Shown here piece by piece: positions 17,138 to 25,043 of a DNA stretch of 32,844 nucleotides (within the stretch, counting starts at the first letter, position 1; every line of letters starts with the position of its first letter). Both the position numbers and the translations under genes were made by a program. The stretch is from Phycisphaeraceae bacterium (GTDB taxonomy: Bacteria; Planctomycetota; Phycisphaerae; Phycisphaerales; Phycisphaeraceae): NCBI GenBank assembly GCA_002704825.1, contig PAIY01000116.1, positions 1 through 32,844 of the forward strand. Reading direction: 5' to 3'. Below the pieces are notes generated by a model that made no database searches, was not told the origin of the DNA, and saw only the letters and a list, made by a program, of their open reading frames with translations.

Positions 17138-18780
17138 GGCAATTGCCCCTTGGCCCACTGGCTTAACTGTTCCCGATTGATCTTGGCATTATGCCGAATG
17201 TCCACGGGGAAGGATGGGTGAAACAAAACATGCTTGATGGCCTGCGTATGCGAATGCAGTGAGCCAAGCTCCAGAAGTTGATTGCGGATGGGAATGTGTT
17301 CACTGGGTTGAATGTCAGGTAGCAACTCCACGCAGAGCACAGTGCGATCCTTATCGCCATCGACCACAGCCGTGCGAGCAACTTTGGGATGCGTGTTGAA
17401 AACACCTTCGCAGCAGATGGTGAAAAACAGACCATGCTTGTTCTGCACCCGTTGCGATTTTCGGCCACAGAACCACAGGCGACCTTCCTGATCCAGATAG
17501 CCCAGATCACCCATGCGATGCCAGAAGCCGTCTTGCCCGTCTTTGATTTTTGCCAGCGATGTGGCTTGTTCCAATTGGAAGTAAGACGCAGTGGCTTGCG
17601 GGGCTTTGACACAGATTTCGCCCACAGCATGTTCATCCGCAAGAATGTCATCCGACCATTCATCCACCGGGCCGTCGAGTATGCGAATGATCCGAACGTC
17701 GACACTGGGAACCGGTTTGCCCACGCAAACGCCTTTGCCTTCGTCGGTGGCCTTGGCGGTGTGTTTGAGAATGTCGTCACTGCCCATGATGGCAACAGGT
17801 AAACACTCAGTCGCACCATAGGGGGTGAAAATTTGCGTTGCCGGATTGAGCATCGTCTTGAAGGTTCGCATGACTGATGCTCGTACCGGCGCGCCTGCGG
17901 AGATCACGCGATGCAGTGAATGCAGCTTGATCTCTTCACGTTTGCCATACTCGCCAACCCGTTTGAGCAGAGCGGGTGAGCCGAACATGTTATTGACTTT
18001 GAATTGTTCGATGGGTTCGATGATGTTCATCGGATCGACACTGCCCGGGCGCGTGAAGTCCATCACGGGGACCACAGCGGTCATACCCATTGCCGGAGCA
18101 TAGAGCGCAAAAAGTGGGAAGGTACACAGGTCAACTTCGCCGGGCTTGATATCAAACCCCTGAATCAGGGCATCGACCTGTGCGACAAAGTTGCCATGGC
18201 TGTAGACCACGCCTTTGGGGATACCTGTTGAACCGCTGGTGAAAAGGATGGCAGCGGTTTCGTCGGTTTGTGTGTCTGCCATCACCGGCCCGTCCTGCCC
18301 GTGAGCGATGATTTTTTTGAGTGTCAGCCCTGGCCATGTCCCAACGGTGATCGGCAGCTTGACGGTTTTACGCGCCCAGCCAAAAAGCTTGCGTGCAATT
18401 TGAGCTTTGGGGATACCGATGAAAACCGAAGGCTTGGCCTGCGTCAGACACTTGCCCATGTTCTTCGTGCCGATACCCGGGTCCACGCAGATCATCACCG
18501 CACCGACTTTAAACAGTGCAAATACAAGGGCAAAAAAATCCTTGCCGCTATCCGGCGGGACGAGTAACGCAACACGATCACCACGTTTGACCCCACTGGC
18601 AATCAGACCGCTGGCAATGCGATTGCTGTAGGTCTCCAATTGCGCATAGGTGATCTGCGAATAGGTCATCTGACCTGTCGCATCTCGGCGCATAGGACAA
18701 TGGATAGCCACCTGATCTGGCTGTGCCTTTGCCATCCGTGGCAGATGGGCGGCGATATTCACGGTCGACGCGCTGGACAT
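17134..18780 (-). CDS. oleC: OleC-like beta-lactone synthetase (AMP-dependent synthetase family)
   Basis: A 548-residue acyl-adenylating enzyme. The P-loop is TSGSTGIPKG (181-190), with later motifs YGATE (321-325) and GDLGYLDQEGRLWFCGRK. The segments CVDPGIGTKNMGKCLTQAKP and FPLFALYAPAMGMTAVVPVMDFTRPGSVDP are characteristic of OleC, which converts beta-hydroxy acids made by OleD into beta-lactones; OleB then makes the olefin. The frame remains open to an ATG at 18828, but that ATG overlaps a TATAAT-like sequence, and the shorter start at 18780 gives the usual N-terminus (VNIAAHLPRMA). It is directly followed by oleD. Neither an OleA thiolase nor an OleB hydrolase lies in the window. Confidence 0.83.
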   Translation of the reverse strand: MSSASTVNIAAHLPRMAKAQPDQVAIHCPMRRDATGQMTYSQITYAQLETYSNRIASGLIASGVKRGDRVALLVPPDSGKDFFALVFALFKVGAVMICVDPGIGTKNMGKCLTQAKPSVFIGIPKAQIARKLFGWARKTVKLPITVGTWPGLTLKKIIAHGQDGPVMADTQTDETAAILFTSGSTGIPKGVVYSHGNFVAQVDALIQGFDIKPGEVDLCTFPLFALYAPAMGMTAVVPVMDFTRPGSVDPMNIIEPIEQFKVNNMFGSPALLKRVGEYGKREEIKLHSLHRVISAGAPVRASVMRTFKTMLNPATQIFTPYGATECLPVAIMGSDDILKHTAKATDEGKGVCVGKPVPSVDVRIIRILDGPVDEWSDDILADEHAVGEICVKAPQATASYFQLEQATSLAKIKDGQDGFWHRMGDLGYLDQEGRLWFCGRKSQRVQNKHGLFFTICCEGVFNTHPKVARTAVVDGDKDRTVLCVELLPDIQPSEHIPIRNQLLELGSLHSHTQAIKHVLFHPSFPVDIRHNAKINREQLSQWAKGQLP

Positions 18781-18860
18781 GTAACTTGCTTTAGGCCCTT
18801 TGTGTTCTCTTTTTCCTGATGCTGGCATTATACAGACACCGGCGATTCATGGCGCATAAA

Positions 18861-18870
18861 AATGATCATT
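18861..18870. promoter_or_regulatory. Perfect 10 bp palindrome between oleC and the RiPP cluster
   Basis: AATGATCATT is a perfect palindrome in the 187 bp divergent region between oleC and the precursor gene. It might be a repressor half-operator, and its AATGAT half resembles part of a Fur box, but the rest of a Fur box is absent. This is weak evidence. Confidence 0.25.
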
Positions 18871-18967
18871 GGAATAGATTCGGCCCAGGCGATGTTGATG
18901 TAGACATAAGCCAAACGACAAGGGGTCGGGACGGCTGACCTGTTACCAACCATTTAAGGAACACCTC

Positions 18968-19360
18968 ATGAAAGCATCTGCTACCAAACCTTCCTACGCT
19001 CGCCTTGCACTGACCGGCCTGATGGGGACCGCTGCTGGACTACTGATGTCAGGCTGCAGCGAACAAGGTGACAGTTCGGCCAACACATCACCTGCCGAAA
19101 CTGTGCCAACCACACAGGCCGTGGACATGCAGAAGTATTCGGAGATTCACGATTGTGCGGGCCACAATTCATGCAAGGGGTTGGGCGGCTGTCACGTCGA
19201 TGCCGCAAAGCTCAAGAAGCTGGCTCAAAAGGCAGGCATCCCATTGGAAGAAGCGGGGCAACCGCATGACTGTGCAGGTCTCAATGCATGCAAGGGGTTA
19301 GGCGGTTGTCATGTCGATGCTGCCAAGCTTCAGAAACTCAAAGCCAAACTGGCTGGTTAA
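18968..19360 (+). CDS. Putative MNIO-modified RiPP precursor: lipoprotein with two Cys-rich core repeats
   Basis: A 130-residue small protein. The N-terminus is a signal peptide with a lipobox-like LMSGC (C30). A Ser/Thr-rich linker (31-55) is followed by two units of HDCAGxNxCKGLGGCHV at 61-77 and 100-116, each continuing with DAAKL and a Lys-rich helix. Each unit has three Cys in CX5CX5C spacing (C63, C69, C75; C102, C108, C114), and the units repeat every 39 residues. AAGGA lies seven bases before the ATG. The MNIO gene and a DUF2063 gene follow, the hallmark of bufferin-type clusters, whose precursors carry signal peptides and whose Cys are converted by MNIO enzymes into metal-binding groups. 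The family and product are inferred; the chemistry and metal are unknown. Confidence 0.75.
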   Translation: MKASATKPSYARLALTGLMGTAAGLLMSGCSEQGDSSANTSPAETVPTTQAVDMQKYSEIHDCAGHNSCKGLGGCHVDAAKLKKLAQKAGIPLEEAGQPHDCAGLNACKGLGGCHVDAAKLQKLKAKLAG

Positions 19361-19383
19361 TATAACAATCTATACTCCCGGCA

Positions 19384-19420
19384 ACGACCCCGACTCATGC
19401 TCATTTGAGTGCGGGGTCGT
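19384..19420 (+). promoter_or_regulatory. Long hairpin between precursor and MNIO genes
   Basis: ACGACCCCG (19384-19392) pairs perfectly with CGGGGTCGT (19412-19420), and inside it ACTCA (19393-19397) pairs with TGAGT (19406-19410), giving 14 pairs with one bulged G and an 8-nt loop. No T-run follows, so it is not a classical terminator. It probably stabilises the precursor message or reduces read-through so that more precursor than enzyme is made. Confidence 0.75.
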
Positions 19421-19472
19421 GGCATTGGCGTGTTGACGAATACGATTTGGGATCACTTATGGGGACGCAGTC

Positions 19473-20321
19473 ATGACCTATCGCGCTAAGAACCTGGGGA
19501 TCGGCATTGGACTTCGTGTGCCGCACATTGCACACATCATTGCCAATCGCCCCAAGGTGGATTTTTTTGAGATCATCTCTGAAAACTACATGGTCGACGG
19601 CGGACCGCCACGCGAAAATCTGGATCGGATTCTCGAGCACTATCCCGTGGTTCAGCACGGCGTTTCTCTGAGCATCGCTTCGGCAGAGGATGTGGACTTT
19701 ACGTATCTCAAGAAACTCAAGACGCTTTGCAAACACACAAAAACCCCTTGGTTTTCCGATCATTTGTGTTGGACGCGATGCAGTAGTCACAACTATCACG
19801 ATCTGCTGCCGATTCCCTACACCGCCGAGTATGCCGATTTCATCGCAGAAAAGGCGCGGATTGTTCAGGACTTTATGGAGATTCCATTTGCCCTTGAGAA
19901 TCTCTCAAGCTACGTCGCCTTTGACAACTCGGAAATGCCCGAATGGGAGTTCTATCAACGCGTCATCGACAAGTCCGGCACATACATGATGTTTGATGTC
20001 AACAATGTCTATGTCTCTGCGGTCAATCACCAATTCGATCCCATGGCATACCTCAAACACATTGACTACAGCCGTGTGCTTCAATGTCATGTTGCAGGAC
20101 ACACGGAATTACCCAACGGCACGCTGCTGGATACGCACAACCATCCCGTCAAAGACATCGTCTGGGAGATGTACCGCTATGTCTATCAGCAGACAGGCGG
20201 GGTCAGTACCATCCTGGAATGGGACGCGGACTTTTTAACCTTTGATCAAACCATGGCCCAAGCCAATATTGCCCGCGAATATCAAGATGCTGGGCAAGAT
20301 GTTCATGTCTGTAAGCGTTGA
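19473..20321 (+). CDS. MNIO (DUF692) family multinuclear iron oxygenase, BufB/TglH/MbnB-like
   Basis: A 282-residue TIM-barrel enzyme of the DUF692 family, which uses two or three iron ions to modify Cys residues of ribosomal peptides. Motifs in order are GIGLRVPH (11-18), FFEIISENYM (E37), QHGVSLS (H62), SDHLCW (D96, H97), ALENLSS (E142), MFDVNNVYVSAVNH (D175, N178, H186), CHVAGH (H206, H210), DTHNHPV (D220, H222) and ILEWD (E249). These cover the expected metal ligands and the length is normal. It is preceded by the Cys-rich precursor gene and a hairpin, and followed after 42 bp by the DUF2063 gene. It therefore most likely acts on the CX5CX5C units of that precursor. The reaction (for example oxazolone/thioamide or thiooxazole formation) cannot be deduced. 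Confidence 0.93.
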   Translation: MTYRAKNLGIGIGLRVPHIAHIIANRPKVDFFEIISENYMVDGGPPRENLDRILEHYPVVQHGVSLSIASAEDVDFTYLKKLKTLCKHTKTPWFSDHLCWTRCSSHNYHDLLPIPYTAEYADFIAEKARIVQDFMEIPFALENLSSYVAFDNSEMPEWEFYQRVIDKSGTYMMFDVNNVYVSAVNHQFDPMAYLKHIDYSRVLQCHVAGHTELPNGTLLDTHNHPVKDIVWEMYRYVYQQTGGVSTILEWDADFLTFDQTMAQANIAREYQDAGQDVHVCKR

Positions 20322-20363
20322 TCGTTCAGTTTTTTCGAACATCATTATGCACGGTAAAACCTC

Positions 20364-21236
20364 ATGCCAACCATCCCACCATCCTTATTAAAACTCCAAC
20401 AGCAATTCGGTCATGCCATCAGTCAGCCACTGATCCTGCTTGATGAACAGGCCAATTTTCGCATGCAGTCCGAGAAGTATGAGATGTCCCTTGTCATGCA
20501 GCTTGTCGGACGAGATGATCTTGGGCTCACTGGCTCGGATCGCCTGGAGACCTACAATCAACAGTATTGGTTTCGGATTCTCTCGACGATGCAGCAGGAA
20601 TACCCATTGCTTGCCCGACTCACCGGGGCGCGTGAGTTTGCACAACTGGTAATGGATTATCTCCAACAGTTCCCATCGGACTCGGCTTCGTTGCGCGATT
20701 TATCCCGTTTACTGGTGACATTCATGAGTATGCATCAGCAATACAACCGTGAAGTCTGGGTGCAGGCAGCGGAATTGGAATATCTCTATATCCATGCCTT
20801 TGACGCGCCGAAATTACCGTCTTTGGATCTCAGTGAGTTGGATGCTGTGGAGCAGGAAAAACAGTTAACCGAGCCACTGCAGTTTCAGTCGGATGTCCGA
20901 CTCTTTGCTGAGGATTGGAACCTGGTTGAATTGCGCATGACCGCCAGGACAGAAAACGATCCGGAAGGACCGATTCTCATACCTGCTCATGGCACACATC
21001 ACTGGGCAATCCACCGCGAAAATAACCAGGTCAAAGCCCATGCCTTGGGGCCTTTGCAGTATCGTTTGCTGATGCATCTGCAACAGGGCCTGCCACTGGC
21101 CGATGCCCTGGAGCAACTCTTAAGTCAATGTGATGACAAGCAGCAGGCATTCGTTCAGGAGCGTTTGACGATGTGGTTTAACCACTGGCGGACACTGGGC
21201 TGGTTTGCCCAATCGCAGCAGGACAATTTGCAATGA
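20364..21236 (+). CDS. DUF2063-family partner protein of the MNIO (BufC/TglI-like)
   Basis: A 290-residue protein. The N-terminal DUF2063-type helical domain (about 8-115) has LETYNQQYWFRILSTMQQEYPLLARLTG and FAQLVMDYLQQFPSDSASLRDL, which are typical of this family. The C-terminal half (about 165-285) contains WNLVELRMTAR, HWAIHRENNQVKAHALGPLQYRLLMHLQQG and DALEQLLSQC, a winged-helix-like or RiPP-recognition-like part that would bind the precursor leader and present it to the MNIO. The gene is third in the cluster, 42 bp after the MNIO gene; the ribosome site is weak. It lies 73 bp before a lipoprotein gene, so the operon may end here. Family name is firm, binding role is inferred. Confidence 0.87.
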   Translation: MPTIPPSLLKLQQQFGHAISQPLILLDEQANFRMQSEKYEMSLVMQLVGRDDLGLTGSDRLETYNQQYWFRILSTMQQEYPLLARLTGAREFAQLVMDYLQQFPSDSASLRDLSRLLVTFMSMHQQYNREVWVQAAELEYLYIHAFDAPKLPSLDLSELDAVEQEKQLTEPLQFQSDVRLFAEDWNLVELRMTARTENDPEGPILIPAHGTHHWAIHRENNQVKAHALGPLQYRLLMHLQQGLPLADALEQLLSQCDDKQQAFVQERLTMWFNHWRTLGWFAQSQQDNLQ

Positions 21237-21309
21237 TACTGCATCGGCAACATGATTCCTGTGTATACTCAGTAACACGAAATCAATCACAAGGCTTGAG
21301 GTCCGACAG

Positions 21310-22803
21310 TTGCGATACATGGATGGCATGATGACGTCAGCAAGACATTTGGGGGATTATAAAAGACCGTGCTCCTTGGGCGTGATGCTGCTTTGCGCAT
21401 GCCTCCTGATCGGCTGTCAGAGCAATGCAACCCTGCGCCATGCTCAGCAGGCATACCGAACGGGCAATCTCCAACTCTCTTCTGCCCTGATCAACGACTT
21501 TGTCGATAAGGAAGGTCGTGGCGTGGATCGTGTGATCGCGCATCTTGAGCAGGGAACCATCCGCCGTGAGATGGGTGATCTGCAAGGCAGCCAGGCCAGT
21601 TTCAATGTCGCCGAACAGGCCATCGAGCATATCGACAACAAGCCTGATGTCAGTGTCTCCGAAGAAGTCTATGCTTCGGTGACCAACATGAATAATCTTG
21701 TTTACCGCGGTTATGATTCAGATCGCGTGATGCTCAGTGTTTACCGGGCGCTGAATCAATTGCAGCTAGGCGACTATGCTGCTGCCCGTGTGCATTTGAT
21801 CCGTTCCTACAATCGCCAGGTGGATGCTGTAAATCGCAATGCCAGACGGATTGAAAAAGCCCAGCAGTCAGCTTCGTCTGTCGCTCAGAAAAAGAATGTC
21901 AACGTCAGTCGCACCAGCAATGATCCTGGTTTTAATCGTGCGATGTCCAACCACTATGCCAATATCAAGCAGTACAACGCGTACGCAGACTATGTGAATC
22001 CGTTTGCCGAGTGGATGCAAGGCTTGTTTTTCTTTGCCGATGCGGCAGATGGTTCGGATATGGAACGGGCTCGCAAATCCATGCAGCGTGTTTCGGGGAT
22101 GGTACCTTCCAATCGCTACGTGCAGGATGATTTGAACATGCTCGAAGCGGTGCAGTCGGGCAAGCAGGGGATCGCGCCGATGACATATGTGATCTTCGCC
22201 ACGGGCGTCGCACCCTCACGCGGTGAGTTTCGGCTGGATATCCCGGTATTTCTCTTTGCCAAAGACGTGGACTATGTCGGGGCCAACTTCCCGACCCTGG
22301 AGATGCATCCGAATTTCCTGCGACAACTCAATGTCAATGTTCAGGGCCAGCGTTATGGCACGCAGTTGGTTGCGGATATGGATAGCATCATTGCCCAGGA
22401 ATTTGATAATGAATTGCCGGTGACGATCACCCGCACGATCATCTCCGCAGCATCCAAGGCAGCGATCGCCTATGGTCTGAGGCAAACCGTCAAAGATCAA
22501 AACAGTTGGGAAGCTTTGGCAATCCGACTTGCTGCCGGGGCGTATCAGGTCGCAACCAACGAAGCCGACCAACGCTGCTGGTCATCGCTCCCCAAGCAGT
22601 TTCAGGTCGCCCGATTCCCCACACCTGCTGACCGTGTGATTCATTTGGATGACCATGCCGGCTCACCCGCGCCGGTCACCTTGATTCCCGGTAAAATCAA
22701 CGTGGTGTTTGTCCGCAGCATTGCACCGCATACCCCCATGACCATCATGCAATTTTCTTTTGGGAAAGGAAGCTCGACATGGCAAACCGCTTTACACAAT
22801 TAA
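21310..22803 (+). CDS. COG3014-type lipoprotein with TPR-like region
   Basis: A 497-residue lipoprotein with signal and lipobox LLIGC (Cys36 counted from the TTG at 21310). Residues about 40-200 form helical TPR-like pairs (LRHAQQAYRTGNLQLSSALI, VYRALNQLQLGDYAAARVHLIRSYNRQ). The C-terminal half has the segments VNPFAEWMQGLFFF and PSNRYVQDDLNML followed by a beta-rich part (YVIFATGVAPSRGEFRLDIPVFLF) typical of COG3014 proteins. The start is uncertain: TTG 21310 has GAGG eight bases upstream, while ATGs at 21319, 21328 and 21331 are alternatives. It overlaps ycfL by 25 bp. The conserved COG3014-YcfL-LpoB neighbourhood implies a role in cell-wall or envelope assembly; the precise function is not known. 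Confidence 0.8.
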   Translation: MRYMDGMMTSARHLGDYKRPCSLGVMLLCACLLIGCQSNATLRHAQQAYRTGNLQLSSALINDFVDKEGRGVDRVIAHLEQGTIRREMGDLQGSQASFNVAEQAIEHIDNKPDVSVSEEVYASVTNMNNLVYRGYDSDRVMLSVYRALNQLQLGDYAAARVHLIRSYNRQVDAVNRNARRIEKAQQSASSVAQKKNVNVSRTSNDPGFNRAMSNHYANIKQYNAYADYVNPFAEWMQGLFFFADAADGSDMERARKSMQRVSGMVPSNRYVQDDLNMLEAVQSGKQGIAPMTYVIFATGVAPSRGEFRLDIPVFLFAKDVDYVGANFPTLEMHPNFLRQLNVNVQGQRYGTQLVADMDSIIAQEFDNELPVTITRTIISAASKAAIAYGLRQTVKDQNSWEALAIRLAAGAYQVATNEADQRCWSSLPKQFQVARFPTPADRVIHLDDHAGSPAPVTLIPGKINVVFVRSIAPHTPMTIMQFSFGKGSSTWQTALHN

Positions 22804-23201
22804 CACTACTGGTGCTGCTCGCCGTGATGGTGACCGGCTGTCAGACCGTCAATACCTACGAACCCGCTGAGTCAAAAGCTGATAAACACATCGTCTTTGA
22901 CAAACGCGTGATCACCGACGATTCACTGTCCAACAAAGCTCAACTCCAGCAGTTGATCTCCTCGCATACACCGGATGGTTTTCTGCGAGTTCAGGCCCAG
23001 CTTTACAACGGGACCAACAAACGCGCGAAATTCAACTACCGTTTTGAGTGGTTCGACGAGGCAGGTATGCTCATCGACACGCCGCTCTCAACCTGGAAAC
23101 AAATCTCACTGGCAGGCCGTGAAACCAGCATGATCCAGGGCATGGCTCCGACAAAGAATACCGTGGATTTTAAACTCAAATTGCTTGAACCCGGCAGCTG
23201 A
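22779..23201 (+). CDS. ycfL: YcfL-like (DUF1425) lipoprotein
   Basis: A 140-residue lipoprotein with lipobox VTGC (Cys21) and a single beta-rich domain. The segment GFLRVQAQLYNGTNKRAKFNYRFEWFDEAGM is typical of the YcfL/DUF1425 family, which forms a small immunoglobulin-like fold. The ATG at 22779 lies inside the end of the COG3014 gene in another frame, with AAAGGAA just upstream, so the two are translationally linked. It is followed by lpoB after 52 bp. In enterobacteria ycfL is also next to lpoB (ycfM), so the pairing supports the name. Its role in the envelope is unclear. Confidence 0.87.
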   Translation: MANRFTQLTLLVLLAVMVTGCQTVNTYEPAESKADKHIVFDKRVITDDSLSNKAQLQQLISSHTPDGFLRVQAQLYNGTNKRAKFNYRFEWFDEAGMLIDTPLSTWKQISLAGRETSMIQGMAPTKNTVDFKLKLLEPGS

Positions 23202-23253
23202 TCACACGTAATATCCGACCAATAAGCTCGTACGATACACAAAGGAATTAACC

Positions 23254-23895
23254 ATGAATACACTTATTCGCACCTTCGTTGCCACCTTGACCATTGGCAG
23301 TCTGTTTTTGATAGTCGGCTGTGAAAGCGAACGTGCCCACCGCATTGATCCGGCAGGTCCCGAGACGATCACCACCATCCGCCGTTTGGACATTCAGGAT
23401 GCTGCCGACGCCGCTGCCGCCATGTCCCAATCGCTGCTCAACTCTGGCAGACTCGGCCGTCACATGGATGCCACAGGACAGATGATCTCGCGTCCGTCGG
23501 TCATTGCCATCGACCGCTACGTGAACAACACCTCGCAGCAGATCGACCGTGATGAGGTGCTCAAGAAAATCCGTGTGACCCTCAATAAAGCCGGTGTCGC
23601 CCAGACCATTGTCACCATCAATGACAAGGGCGATCTAGGCGGTGAAAGCAACATTGCTTCGAAGTATGCCCGCGAAAACACCGCAGTAGACCGCACGCAG
23701 TATACCCCCGAACTGCAGTTGGTCGACTACTCGCTGACGTTCAAAATTCTGGAAAAGAAGGCTGAAGCAGGCAAAATCCGTCAAACCACCTTCACCTTCC
23801 AGATGTCACTGGTCGACGTGAAGACCGGCCTGGCAGTATGGGAAGATGAAAAACAAATCACCAAGCAAGGCAAGAACTCCTCCGTCGGTTGGTGA
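23254..23895 (+). CDS. lpoB: Penicillin-binding protein activator LpoB-like lipoprotein
   Basis: A 213-residue outer-membrane-type lipoprotein with lipobox LIVGC (Cys23). The LpoB domain follows: DIQDAADAAAAMSQSLLNSG, RPSVIAIDRYVNNTSQQIDRDEVLKKIRVTLNKAG, then LVDYSLTFKILEKKAEAGKIRQTTFTFQMSLVDVKTGLAVWEDEKQITKQG, the pattern of YcfM/LpoB. In E. coli LpoB spans the periplasm to activate the peptidoglycan synthase PBP1B; the linker here is short (about 15 residues). AAGGA stands eight bases before the ATG. It closes the three-lipoprotein operon and is followed by a strong terminator. Presence of LpoB implies a class A PBP in this organism. Confidence 0.87.
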   Translation: MNTLIRTFVATLTIGSLFLIVGCESERAHRIDPAGPETITTIRRLDIQDAADAAAAMSQSLLNSGRLGRHMDATGQMISRPSVIAIDRYVNNTSQQIDRDEVLKKIRVTLNKAGVAQTIVTINDKGDLGGESNIASKYARENTAVDRTQYTPELQLVDYSLTFKILEKKAEAGKIRQTTFTFQMSLVDVKTGLAVWEDEKQITKQGKNSSVGW

Positions 23896-23935
23896 TTGAA
23901 TTAACAGGCGATTAAAACACAACACTCAATTCATG

Positions 23936-23969
23936 CAGTCGCTGGTGATCATGCCAGCGACTGTTTTTT
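23936..23969 (+). terminator. Rho-independent terminator after lpoB
   Basis: CAGTCGCTGG (23936-23945) pairs perfectly with CCAGCGACTG (23954-23963) around an 8-nt loop that is itself TGATCA-containing, and six T residues follow (23964-23969). It ends the lipoprotein operon. Confidence 0.95.
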
Positions 23970-24038
23970 GTTGAGCGCGAACTTGGCGAGTCGTTGGACA
24001 GAACGAGCATCAACAAGGCATGTCGCTACAATGTCCTC

Positions 24039-24977
24039 ATGGAGCCGATTCTCAGTACATTGCCTCAGCGTCGAACAAAGTGGCGGTTAAGTGCCGGCTT
24101 GATTGGTGCGGTGCTGCTGCTTGGGATTGCACTGCCATGTCTGTTGAGTCTGCCCTGGTCACTGAAGCAGTATGACGCGCAGGATTACACACTGATCAAC
24201 ACCGCCCCCGGAAGCACATTCTGGTTAGGCAGTGACGGCCTTGGTCGATCACTGGGTTGGCGGTGTTTACTCGGTGGGGCGATTAGTCTGGGGATCGGCA
24301 TCTGTGCTGCGATTATCTCCGTGGGGATCGGGGTGACCTGGGGGACGATCGCAGGCTATGCAGGTGGCCGAGTTGATGCATTGATGATGCGCATTGTCGA
24401 TGTGCTTTTTGGTCTGCCTTACATCCTGTTGGTGGTGTTGCTTGATCTGGCGTTGTCACCTTTTGTTGAACATGTCGCCAAGTGGGTCATGCCCGACACA
24501 TGGGCAGTGCAGTTGTCACAGTTACTGACGTTGCTCATTGCCATCGGCGGGGTGAGTTGGTTGACGTTAGCGCGCGTGATTCGCGGGCAGGTACTCAGTC
24601 TCCGGGAGCAACCCTTCATCGAAGCCGCCCGCGCCTGTGGTGTCGGACCCGTTCGGACGTTTTGGTACCATTTATTACCCAATTTGGTCGGTCCTATTGT
24701 TGTTTATGCGACGTTGACCATTCCCAATGCCATTTTGCAGGAATCCTTCCTGAGTTTCCTGGGAATTGGTGTCCAGGCACCGATGCCAAGCTGGGGCAAT
24801 CTGGCATCCGAAGGCACCGAACAACTGGCGAGCATCGGACTCACTGGCTCGTTTACGCGCTGGTGGCTGTTGGTCTGGCCATGCGTGTTACTCGGACTCA
24901 CGTTGATGGGGCTCAACTTTGTCGGCGATGCCCTGCGCGATAAACTCGACCCGCGATCGCGTAAATCTCACCGCTAA
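24039..24977 (+). CDS. ABC transporter permease, DppC/OppC type (first copy)
   Basis: A 312-residue inner-membrane permease of the peptide/nickel (Dpp/Opp) importer family. It has about six membrane spans, the first at about residues 18-40. The sequence FWLGSDGLGRSLGWRCLLGGAISLGIG matches the GTDxxGRD...R region of DppC proteins. The EAA loop that contacts the ATPase is IEAARACGVGPVRTFWYHLLPN, followed by the ESFLSFLGIGVQAPMPSWG signature. The start at 24039 is an ATG; the frame extends to a TTG at 23994 without a better ribosome site. It lies before the binding-protein gene and is a second C-type permease besides the one at 28458, which is unusual for one operon. Confidence 0.9.
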   Translation: MEPILSTLPQRRTKWRLSAGLIGAVLLLGIALPCLLSLPWSLKQYDAQDYTLINTAPGSTFWLGSDGLGRSLGWRCLLGGAISLGIGICAAIISVGIGVTWGTIAGYAGGRVDALMMRIVDVLFGLPYILLVVLLDLALSPFVEHVAKWVMPDTWAVQLSQLLTLLIAIGGVSWLTLARVIRGQVLSLREQPFIEAARACGVGPVRTFWYHLLPNLVGPIVVYATLTIPNAILQESFLSFLGIGVQAPMPSWGNLASEGTEQLASIGLTGSFTRWWLLVWPCVLLGLTLMGLNFVGDALRDKLDPRSRKSHR

Positions 24978-25043
24978 GTCCATCTTTGCGTTACAATCTT
25001 CATCACTGAAACAGCTTCGAAATTAACTGGCGAAGGACAGTTC

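Noticed and set aside
17163..17819. Open frame of about 218 codons overlapping oleC on the same strand
   Set aside because: It is a shifted frame of the OleC coding sequence; the residues make no recognisable protein.
18861..18870. Fur box for iron control of the RiPP cluster
   Set aside because: Only a 10-bp palindrome AATGATCATT is present; the 19-bp Fur pattern is not completed on either side, so it is kept only as a weak palindrome.
19384..19420. Rho-independent terminator after the precursor gene
   Set aside because: The hairpin is strong but is followed by GGCATTGG, not a T-run, so full termination is not supported.
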